Assembly: GCA_017311315.1 (NCBI GenBank)
Contig: CM029671.1
Span: 24,494,227-24,558,226, forward strand
DNA length: 64,000 nucleotides
Reading direction: 5' to 3'
Source of the DNA: Dendrocalamus latiflorus
Lineage: Eukaryota; Streptophyta; Magnoliopsida; Poales; Poaceae
The translations under genes were made by a program, and so were the position numbers. The notes beneath the pieces were generated by a model that saw only the letters and a program-made list of their open reading frames with translations, ran no database searches and was not told the DNA's origin. Positions within the stretch are counted from its first letter, which is position 1; every line of letters begins with the position of its first letter. This document shows, piece after piece, positions 20,577-31,200 of the stretch.

Positions 20577-22872
20577 TCCTGATGGTTTGGTCTTTAACAA
20601 GTCATTTCCCTTTCTTTTCTGATTGGAATCACTGGAATGTTTCTTCTACCTTACACCAAAATGGGAAAAACACACACTAAAACATAGACTAAAATACTAT
20701 TAGAGTTTAGACAGCCGATTCAGATGCATCAGTACAATCCATATGAAGTTCGAAACTTGCAGAGTAGCATACTCCATGGAACTATTAACGTGTACTTTTA
20801 TCGATCTCATAGATCATCAGGTTAGGCAATGAGACAACCAACAGCCTTCCGAAAGGTCCTACACCAAGCAACCTTGTTACAGACTCCGTTTATCTAGAGC
20901 AAGCAAATGAAAGTTTCATTTCATACGAAATTCCCGCACTCCACAACGCAAGCGATACATATCTGAAAGCAGAATTGTACCATACGGTTTGGCGGACAGA
21001 TAGTATCTTGGTAGAACATACCCAATCCCGGGTTCGGTTGTACGTTCGGCGCAGCGAAACGGGATGCTAGAGCCAACAATTTGGCATCATTCACTTGAGA
21101 ACAATCGGATCCAAAACACAACAAAGAATATATGGATTCAAACGCAAAATAAATACATAGAACCAAGCAATCATGCAATGGAATACAAGGAGTCGATTGA
21201 TCATCATCCTGATCAGTGCGCTACAAGTTAACAGTGAGCAACACCAAACGTCCATACGCTCTGGCCACGTCTACATTAACTTTTGCTTCTGATTTCTATT
21301 TATTAGAAAAACTAAAAGCCAATACAAATACATGAGTTTCTCAAAACAGTTTCTCCACTTCTCTTGCTCCCGTCACACACGATAAGAGAGGGGGTCACAA
21401 ATGCATCACGCACCTCACCATCACACACTCATCTCTCCTACTTTTTCCACCACCCCTCCTTTTAAAAGCCTTTTTTCATCTATTACTATTTATTTTCAGC
21501 CAAAAATCATAATCCATTAACAAAAGCCAATACATCGTCCCATTTGTTCCATTTCTTAAAACTTTGCTACCACATTTCTTGAAGCATGGAGATTAGATAC
21601 TCAACTGAATCATCCATCAGTTGCATCATAATTGGTTATATCCATGGGTATACATTTCTGCTGGTTATATTTCCTTGTTCAACAAATATTGTAAATGTCA
21701 CCTACAACACAAAGCTTAACAGATAGAACACAACCCACCGCATGGCAACGTTTCGTACGATACATTTAACGGCAAAAACCTCAAAACTCTAGTTCCTCAC
21801 CGTAACCACCTCTTGGTTGCGCCCATATATTGATTTATACACTTATCAAAAAGGGAAAATCTACCTACAAACTTTGAACAGTGTCAACTTTCAACTCCCT
21901 TGCTAGTGCTGAGTTATCGCAAGCAAGCAAATAAGTCCATCAGTCACACAATGGTCCATTCTTTTCGGCTTATAGCTTCCTGACAAACAAATGAGATAGC
22001 TTCTTTGCCGCTATTTCAAAGAGACTTATTATGACAGTCTTTTCGAAGCGACTTATCAACTTATCAGCATTCAATTCATTCGCACAAGCGTTAGGGTCCA
22101 AAGCTATCAACGGCAGGCAAAAAGAACGCACCCAATAGCTACATCACAAACAAACTGCTTCGTCATAAACTCTGATGCAGCACTATATTAGTAAAACAAT
22201 TTAATCAGGGAAACAAATTGAGAATTTTATGCAAACCCACAATTTTTATACTTCGTCTAAACTTAGCCTTGTAACTAAGCAAGCAAGCAAATGGGTCTGA
22301 TGTGGCACTACACAACAATTCCATGCAACCCCACAACTAGGTAGATGTTGAGCAATCATTTATTCCTGGTCAACCACATGTTTACCGAGGCTAAGAGCTT
22401 TTAGGACTCAAAATAGATCTCTTCCCATCGTCCAGTAAGTACAATTCAATGAATCAAGGTTCCATCAAACATAAACACTAGCCTAAACCATTGCAAATGC
22501 TTTTAACACTATATCAAGCATACCACATTGACACACAATAACGCAATTCACAGTTCCCATAATTTCTAACAGAAATAGAATCTAGTGTAATGCAAGCATG
22601 GTTGCGACGTATACTCTTACCTCAGATAACAGAACATGCATCGCGGAGTAATTACACGGATCAGACAAATCGTGATAGCAGCAAAAGATAGCATTGATAT
22701 GTCTGATATAAATTGGCATCACTTAGTGCAAAAATCCGATTAAGGCACAGCCTTACCACGCAGGAACCACAAGAAGAAACACAAATAGCTCAGACAAGAA
22801 ACAACTACTACTTCAGATTTATATATCTCAAAACCAAGAGGCAGACAAGGCAGGGTGGATAAGGACCGAACC
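20577..22872. other. Intergenic, including diverged duplicate of the 16-kb block
   Basis: 21570-22450 is related to 16001-16650 (see that entry). The remainder up to the RPL27a stop codon shows no gene and probably includes the RPL27a 3' UTR from about 22560. Part of 21270-21540 is rich in AAAAGCC and TTTTGGCTT motifs like a worn MITE. Confidence 0.5.
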
Positions 22873-23161
22873 CTAGGCGGCGAGAACGACGGCGCCGCCG
22901 GCGGCCTTGATCTTCTTCTCGGCGACCTTGGAGATGAGCTTGGCCTTGACGACGATGGGCTTCTCCGGCAGCATCCCCTTCCCGAGCACCTTGAAGTAGC
23001 CGAACTGCGTGACGTCGACCAGCGGGGCCTTGTCGGCGCCTGCCTCCGCCGCCTTCTCGGCGGGCACCATCGACCAGAGCCTCTCCACGTTCACCGCGGG
23101 GCAGTGGAACTTGTTACGGAGTTTGTGGAAGTAGCGCATGCCGACCTTGCCGAAGTAGCCC

Positions 23162-23199
<38 letters not shown>

Positions 23200-23310
23200 G
23201 CCTCCGGCGTTACCGCGCCCTCCCGGGTGCTTGCGGTGCTTGCCGATGCGCCCGTGCCCGGCGGACACGTGCCCGCGCTTCTTGCGGTTCTTCTTGAAGC
23301 GCGTCGTCAT
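22873..23310 (-). CDS. RPL27A: 60S ribosomal protein L27a (uL15)
   Basis: The intronless 145-aa frame matches plant RPL27a along its full length. It has the basic start MTTRFKKNRKKRGHVSAGHG, the GGRGNAGGMHHHR glycine motif of the L15 family, [20 protein letters not shown], and the end KKIKAAGGAVVLAA. The protein is a structural part of the large ribosomal subunit, assembled in the nucleolus. The ATG at 23310 gives the canonical N-terminus. Upstream, telo-box motifs (AAACCCTAG) and a TATA-like site fit ribosomal protein gene promoters. The gene looks intact and functional. Confidence 0.97.
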
Positions 23311-23377
23311 GGCCGCCGCCGACTTACCTTGGGAGGGTTTGGGGCGCGGCGGAGTGGAGGCGGACTGGCGCGTGAGA

Positions 23378-23505
23378 GGAAACCCTAGGGGTGCGGGAAT
23401 GGTGCGATCTTATAAGGTGGGCGCGGGGGGGGGGGGCGGAGACCGTTCGATGGGAGGTCGGGGAGTGGGAGCCGTTGGATTCGGGTTCCTAGGGTTTTGC
23501 TTTGG
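23378..23505 (-). promoter_or_regulatory. RPL27a promoter region with telo boxes and TATA-like site
   Basis: AAACCCTAG occurs at about 23380-23388 on the plus strand and again on the minus strand at about 23489-23498. TTATAAGG near 23410 reads CCTTATAA on the gene strand, about 100 bp before the ATG. Telo boxes are common in plant ribosomal protein promoters. The assignment is by motif only. Confidence 0.55.
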
Positions 23506-23765
23506 TGCGGCCGAGAAGGTGGGCTATTGGGCTGGGCCTGGATTTGATGTAGGCTGGTTTCTCCTCCTTGGTGGGATGGGTTGGGAGCTTGGGGCGTTGG
23601 GCTGGGCTTGGAGTCTCACATGGCATTTTGGATGCTGTTGCTAGTGTCTTTCTGTGAAATTTCCTTCGCATCGGTGGTACCTCGTTGGTCGGTTGATGAC
23701 TGCAAGCTGGCCCGGGTGGTGTTTGTGTGATTGGCGAATATTGTATCGTGTGAAGATGCAATATA

Positions 23766-24030
23766 CTGCTCCTTTCGTCTCGCAATGCAGATCCTTATTC
23801 TTAACAAACGCCGTTCTACAATATAAGTATAGTGCAAAAAATAAGGTGTAGTTGTTATAATATTTTCATCATATACTATGTTGTAATGCTGAAAATGTGG
23901 ATAAGTAGTTATAGTATGTTATTTAACAGAGGTATGCATGATTCAATAACATTAATTTTTTATATTTATTGTTTCTTTAGTCTATGTGTATTATGGGCTT
24001 GAAATTTATATTGTAGGAGGGATGGAGTAG
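23766..24030. mobile_element. Stowaway-like MITE
   Basis: The ends CTGCTCCTTTCGTCTCGCAA and a worn GGAGGGATGGAGTAG are flanked by TA at 23764-23765 and 24031-24032. The interior (TTATAGTATGTTATTTAACAG) matches the element at 56146-56408, so the two belong to one family. Confidence 0.75.
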
Positions 24031-24050
24031 TATTACACCTCTGGATTTCA

Positions 24051-24374
24051 GGGTGCCTTTGGTTGAGCTTTTGGGAGCTGCTTTTGCTTCCAAAAAGTCA
24101 AAAGCCAACCAAAGGGGTGGAAACCAGAAGCTGCTTTTCAGAAGCAACTACTTTTGGGTAGTACAGTTTTGAAAGCACATTGGACCCTGCTTTTGGCTTT
24201 TGGCTTTCTGCTTTTTGAAATGGTGAAAATAGAGAGCTGTTTCATAGTTGTTTCAAGGAAAATAGAGATTGGAGGTAAGTTTTATACTTGTTTGAACCAA
24301 ACAGTTTACAGCTTTTCCACAGCCCACAGCTCACAGCAGCTTTTTCAGAAGCCACAGCTCAACCAAACACACCC
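24051..24374. mobile_element. Tourist-like MITE, second copy
   Basis: The ends GGGTGCCTTTGGTTGAGC and GCTCAACCAAACACACCC are flanked by TCA at 24048-24050 and 24375-24377. It is highly similar to 15164-15515 but lacks about 28 bp near the right side. It sits only 20 bp from the Stowaway at 23766-24030. Confidence 0.85.
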
Positions 24375-24865
24375 TCAATAGCCAACTAGAAGTGGGTAGA
24401 GATTCCTCAAAGTCGGACTCCTGTCGCGTTCCTGGTTTTCGCATGATCTCCACTGTTTTCCCCCCTTTTTAATCTAAAGACTATGAATTCCACACAATGT
24501 AAGGTCCACATAACTTCCAGACATTTGAGCCAACAATCAGATCTTCCAGACATTTGAGCCAACAACTTCTATTGTAATAATATTGTATGTCTCTAATTAT
24601 TATTATGCTGTAATACTTTAATAGGTTTATTATTGATTGAAGTAGTGTTTAACCGAACAAACAAATATTAATCCGTTAACCAGTATTATTAACTTTTGGT
24701 AATGACACTTGTCAAAGCTACCCATTCATAAAACCATATATACTAAATAATAGTTATCCCATACACGCTCACCGTATCAACACCTTCAATAGAAAATACA
24801 AACTATCGTGTTCCATACGAATTAGCGAAGAACTCGTACATACATGGTTAGAGGTCTTGGAAAAA

Positions 24866-25023
24866 GGAAAAATTGCTCCTTTGCCCCAAAGCTTAATGGC
24901 GTTTGCTCATTTGCCCTATGATGTCTCATTGATATGCGGGTCCAGGGTTCATATGTCAGTGAGACATCATGGGGCAAATGAGCAAACATCATTAAACTTT
25001 AGGGCATATGAGCAAATCCCCCG
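24866..25023. repeat. Long palindromic element upstream of exportin-T
   Basis: Arms of roughly 70 bp pair around a loop at about 24937-24950. The inner arm GTTTGCTCATTTGCCC is perfect, and TATGATGTCTCA against CATGATGTCTCA continues it. It ends 209 bp before the exportin-T start codon. It resembles a dispersed grass foldback MITE. Target duplications are unclear. Confidence 0.7.
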
Positions 25024-25155
25024 AAAAAGGAAAAACTCACATAAACATCGCTTCCTAAAACCCAACAATAGAAAACAGAAACCCTCGAAGCACCCATAAA
25101 ACTAGCAAACCAGACCAAAATCAAACAGCAAAGCAAGGAGCAAACCCTCCCCTCC

Positions 25156-25163
25156 TATATTAA
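25156..25163 (+). promoter_or_regulatory. Possible TATA box of exportin-T
   Basis: TATATTAA lies 76 bp upstream of the start codon, in C-rich sequence. The position is plausible for a short 5' UTR, but the call is by motif only. Confidence 0.4.
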
Positions 25164-25231
25164 CCCCACCACCGCCTCCTTTCCCTTTCTTTCCCCGTCT
25201 CCACCCCCTCCCCAGATTTCTCCGCACCGCC

Positions 25232-28200
25232 ATGGACGACCTCGAGAAGGCCATCCTGCTCGCCTCCGACTCCCCCGCCGCGGCCGCCGCCTCCCCGGCC
25301 GTCCGCGAGCAGGCGCTTGCCTTCTGCGCCCGCGCCCGCGACGAGTCCCCGCCGTCGTCGCTCCTCCGCCTCTGCCTCTCCGGCCTCGCCTCCTCGCCGC
25401 ACGCCCACGTCCACTTCTGGTGCCTCCAGTCCCTCCACGACGCGCTCCTGCGCCTCCGCCTTTCCCTCCCGGACGACCTCGCCCTGCTCCGCTCCTCCCT
25501 CATCTCCCTCGCCTTAGCCTCCAACGCCGCCTCGCCGCCCTTCCTCCGTAACAAGCTGGCCCAGCTCCTCGCCCTCCTCGTCCGCCTCGAATACCCCCAT
25601 GTCTACCCATCCTACTTCCTGGACCTCCACCCTCCCCTGCCGCCGCAGCCGGGGCCTACGGACATGTTCGCCCGCGTCCTCATCTCCCTCGACGACGACC
25701 TTCTCTCCCAGGAGTACCCCCGCAACGCCGACGAGGCCTCCGACGCCGGGAGAGTCAAGGACGCCATGCGCGCGCAGTGCGTGCCCCAGATCGCCCGCCA
25801 CTGGCACGACGCTGCTGCGTCTCTCCGCGCCGCCGACCCTGCTGCTGCCGCCGTAGCCCTTGATGCGGCACGCAGGTGCATCTCCTGGATCGATGTAGCG
25901 CTGGTCGCGAATGATATATTCGTCCCTCTGCTCTTCGACATTGCACTGTCCCCTGGAAGTGCTGCTCCGCTTGCTGCGGCAGCGGTGGGGTGTCTTTCTG
26001 CTGTGGCAGCGAAGAGGATGGACGCCAGGGCAAAGGTGGCGTTGCTGAGGTCGCTCATGGCTGCGCAGCAGGGGCTTGGTAGCCCAAACAGTGGGTTAAA
26101 AATGGCACCTTTAGTGACGACTTGTGCCGCCGAGGCTCTTGAGTGTTATCGCAAGCTTGGCTCTAGTGATGCTGATGGAGCTGCGGCATTGGAAATGCTG
26201 GAAGAGGTGCTACCAGCTGTATTTGCAGCCGCAGAGAGCTGTGATGATGATGAGGTTGATTCTGGTTCTGTGCTCGAGTTCTTAGCTGGATATGTGAGTA
26301 CGATGAAGGCTCCGTCTGAGAAGCAGCTGGGGCACTTGGGACGGATCTTGGAGGTGGTGCGGGTGCAGATGTCATATGATCCAGTGTATAGGGGGCATCT
26401 CAATGTGCTTGACAAGATTGGGAAAGAGGAGGAGGACCTGATGGCAGAGCAGCGGAAGGATTTAGTTGCATTGTTCCGGAACATTTGTCGTGTGGCACCA
26501 GCTACCACTCAGCTGTTCATAAGAGGGTTGCTTGTGACAGCACTCTCATCCGCAGAAGCTAGCGTTGAGGGAGTTGAGGTCACTCTTACTCTGTTTTACC
26601 GGCTTGGAGAAACAGTGGGTGAGGAAGAGATCCGGACTGGGACCGGGCTGCTTGGGGAGCTTGTGCCCATGCTCCTTTCTGCGAGATTCTCATGCCACAC
26701 ACACCGCTTAGTTGCATTGGTGTATCTGGAGACAATTACCCGCTACATCAAGTTCATGCAGGAGAACGTGCAGTACGTGCCACACCTTCTTGCTGCGTTC
26801 TTGGATGAGCGTGGCATACACCATCAGAATGCCCATGTGAGCCGCCGTGCAGGATACTTGTTCATGAGAGCTGTCAAGTTGTTGAAGGCAAAGCTAGTGC
26901 CTTACTTGGACAACATTTTACAGGTCTTTCCTTATCTCTTTTGGTAGATATACACTTACTAGTTTGTTATTCTAGAGCTAAGGCTGTGTATGTTTATGAG
27001 TTAACAGAGCTTGCAAGATGTACTAGGCCAGTTCACTGCTATGGATTGGGCAAATAAAGATGTAAAGTCCTCCAGCTCAGAGGATGGCAGCCAAATTTTT
27101 GAGGTACAATGTCCATTTGTTTCTATAACCCAACTAACCTTGCACCTAGCTGTTTATATTGTTTACATTGGAAACACTGAACTTGGACCAGTGACATGTG
27201 TTCTGATTTCAGGCTGTTGGATTGTTGATTGGTATTGAAGAGGTATCACCAGAGAAGCAGGCTCAGTGCTTGACAGCTTTGCTTAATCCTCTCTGTCATC
27301 AGGTGATTTTCCCCCATTCTTTATATGATGGCTTTAGGTCCTCTAGGAAAGAAGGGACTTACCGTTGTCGGTGAAAATCAATTCCAGATTGAGTCGCTTG
27401 TTATGGATGCCAAAGCACAAGGACTTGAAGAATCATCTCCAAAAATGATGAGTCTTCAGCAGATTATTGTTGCATTGAATATGGTCAGCAAGGTATGCTT
27501 TTCATTCACACATTGTAAGGAATGACCAATACCGCATTTTGTGGAACATGGGTGGTTGGGCCATGTCTAGCAAATATTTTTGATGTTCTATTTTCTAAAT
27601 TTTTTCTGATTTACTCATGTAAATTCTTAGTTCTGCACATGGCAAGTCGTTTGTGCCTCATGCTTATTGTATCCGGATGTTGCCCTTTTCTAGGGCTTTA
27701 ATGAACGCCTCGTGATGGGAAGTAGGCCAACGATTGGGGTCATGTTCAAGAAGGTAAGTTCTGTCATTCTGTGTACTTTCCTGTTTTCACTTAATCTTGT
27801 ATGTGTGATGATGTTTGTTTGTTATTAAGTAGCATATGCAAGTGGACAATGGTGAGAACATTTGTTAGTCCGTGATTACTCCTGCATCAATAATTAATAT
27901 AGCATATCTATGGTCTTTGTTTTGCTATTTCTTCTTATGCAAAATGTTCTTATCATCTTATCATCAGACCCTCGATGTTGTTTTGCAAGTCCTTATCTCA
28001 TTTCCTAATGTGAGACCCTTGCGATCTAAGGTAAAATGGTAAATCTGAACCTGTTTCTTTAACATCTTCCTTGGTTCACTGCTAGGATGATTAACCACTT
28101 TCTAAACTATGCAAATGCTGAAATGCAGGTCATATCGTTTCTTCACCGCATGATTGAGATGTTAGGAATCTCAGTGTTTCCATGTATTCCAATTGCGCTA

Positions 28201-31200
28201 AGACAGTTGCTTGTTGATAATGAGGTATTTCATTTTTTTTAATTATAGTAAAATCTGTTTTCTTGGTTCTCGGCTTTGCTGGCTTTTGTGATGCCTAGTA
28301 CCTGTAGCACTAAAGTTTCCTTTCTCGGTAACTGCCCTGCGTTGAACAGCATATCTTTTAGGGAAAATGTTAGGAGAGAATCGTACTGTATATATATTAA
28401 AATAATAACAATAGAAAGTTGTTTACAGCCCTTCAAAGGAAAAGTGTGTAAATTACAAGTTTCGACTATCATGCCAAACAGCAATGGAAAACTGTGAAAT
28501 TAGGACACAGACATGCATTAAATAGCTCTTTTCTCAGTTGCACTCATATTTTGGAGCTGACTTAGCATATTTTTTTTCAAGTCTTTGCTGAACTGTATAT
28601 TGCTATTTCAAGCAATATTCTATCAATAGTGTACCCTTTTCTATTTTTATCATTTGGACTGCTCACATCATTATTATTTTCGTACAGGCAAAAGATATGG
28701 TGGAATTTCTCGTATTAATAAACCAAATAATATGCAAATTTAATTCTTCAGCAAGTAGCATACTGGAGGATGTCTTTCCTGCTATTGCAAGTCATTTATC
28801 TGTGATACTGTCACAAGATGCCTTTTCAACTGGTCCTGCAAGCAATACTGAGGTAACGTTAATTGCAGCTGTAAACAATGCCTTGTGTAGTACTTCAGTT
28901 TCTGCCTTGTGTAGTACTTCAGTTTCTATTTTTCTAGCTGCTTGTTCTTGTATACTTTTTTTTTATGTATCTGCTCATCTCTGTATTACTAGAATGCTAG
29001 TGTCTTCCAAATGTATTAGGTTGATAGGGATATACTGCATGGTTATCTCTGTTAGCCACTTAGCCTTACTGTTTCCTACTTGTTTCTTACGGTGTAGAGC
29101 TAACATATGGCGAATTTAGTACCCCCTTGTGCGTGCCCCAGTGGGTCCTCCTCACTTAGTGGCAATGTGAATTTGCTTTTCAGAAACTAGCACTTTGTCG
29201 GTGGTATAACCTCCAGTGGTCATACCACTTGATTCAATAGTGTTCACTTTAAGCATTTAGAGCTTGCTGTGTTTGAGTTGTCATTACTAAATATAAGGCA
29301 AGGATATCAATATAATGGCAGTAAAATGTGTAGTATACGCCATTTTACCTTGTGGCTAGGTTTGGTTCTTAGCAGGGAAAAAAATTACTGGTTGGAAAAA
29401 AATACCGGAGGTGGCTGGTAATTCCGGTTACTGCCCAATAAGTTCAAATGAGAATTTGAATTTTTTGATTTTGGGATAAAATCATACAACATACATCAAG
29501 CATTGTGAAAACGTAACAACACAGTTGTCTCAATGGTGGGTCATGGGATCGAAGCCCATGTCTACCTGATTTTTCTGCTTCTTTGCAATATTTACTGTTC
29601 CAAGTGTGGGACCTGCACGTATTCATATCATACCATGGTTCCTTGTATACTGTATTCATATCTTACCATTGCAGGAAATGCGTGAACTGCAAGAGCTGCA
29701 GAGGACATTGTACACATTCTTGCATGCTATGGCAACACATGATCTGTCTACAATCCTCCTTGCTCCTACTTGTAGGCAGTATTTGGAGACCATAATGCAG
29801 TTGCTTTTGTTTACTTCATGCAGTCATAAAGATATACAACTCCGGAAGGTGAGGATTACGGTTATCTTGATTTCCTATTCTCCTTTCAGTATAGCTATGT
29901 TCACAACTTCCACTAAAGACTAATCTAGCGGACACTGTTTACTTATACCTTTGTTATGGTTTTTTAGGCATGTGTACAGATTTTCGTCAAACTTATAAAA
30001 GACTGGTGCACTACCTCCAAAGTTGATGATAAGGTTATGTTGTGTTTGCTTCTTTAGATCTTACGTTGTGAAGTGTCTACCTCTTGGACAGTTGAATTGC
30101 TCATAATCTCATATATTTCTTGCTTTGTTACTTTCTTCTCTCCTCAGCTTCCTGGCTTCCGAGTGTTTATGATTGAGAAATTTGCTACTGATTGCTGTTT
30201 ATACAGTGTCCTTGATAAATCATTTGATTTACGTGATGCAAATTCGGTAAGACATCATCTTGCTACTATTTCAACTTGCAATCCTTGTATTTGCTGTGTT
30301 GAAAGTAAACCTTTACATAACTGTTTTGGCTGTTTGGCTATGGCACTATCTGTATCTCAGTAATTTTAGTAATGTGCATGTTGGTGGGATTTATAGGCAT
30401 CACATTTAGGGCTGTATACGAGCCGAGCTCGAGTTGGGGTCCGAGCCTAGACCTGGGCTTGAGCTCGGCTCGTCCTAAGCTCGAGTAGCTTGGGTCGTTG
30501 AAGCTCAATAACAATTAAAATAATTTATTATGCACTATTTTTCAATAATAAGAAAATTTTGAGTTCGAGCTCGGCTCTAGTAAGCTTAATAATAGTTAAA
30601 ATAATTCAAACATACACTAATTTTTAACAATAAGAAAAGTTCAAGCTCGGCTCGAGTTAGCTCGGTAAGAGTTAATATGTATCACTATTTAAGTTCTAAT
30701 CAAGGCTCGCGAACTATTGAAACTCGCGAGCTCAAGATCAAGCTCTAATTCGGCTCGTTTAAAGTTCGAGCCGAGCTCGAATCGAGCCTAGAACGAGCCG
30801 AACTCGAGTAGCTCGCGAGCTTCGAGCTTTTTTTATAGCCTTAATCACATTGTGAGTAATGCAACTTCCAGTCTTCAAAATTTCGGAGATAGTTTGTTAG
30901 CATTATATTGAATTGCTAGGTGAAGGTGACAAGGATGTTACGGTGTCGTCTAGGCGTCCTGGCGGTGCTGGGAGGGGAGAGGCACCGGGGAGAGGCGGCG
31001 GCGGGCGGGGAGGGGAGGCGGTGGCGCGGAGAGGAGACGACGGACGAGGGAGGCGGCGGCGGGGGGAGGACCAGAGGAGGCAAGGCGGCGACGAGTGCGG
31101 TCTACGAGTCTGTGGGGGGGGGTGAGGGGAGAGTGCGGGCTTGCGGAGAGCCAAGAGTCGGCAGGAATTGAATCGTGTTGCAGAGTACTGAGTATATGCA

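Noticed and set aside
22855..23388. 177-aa plus-strand frame over RPL27a
   Set aside because: It is the complement of the highly conserved RPL27a frame, whose protein match is unambiguous.
25102..26058. Long minus-strand frames opposite exportin-T exon 1
   Set aside because: They are antisense shadows of a GC-rich coding exon, with Arg/Gly-rich translations and no motif.
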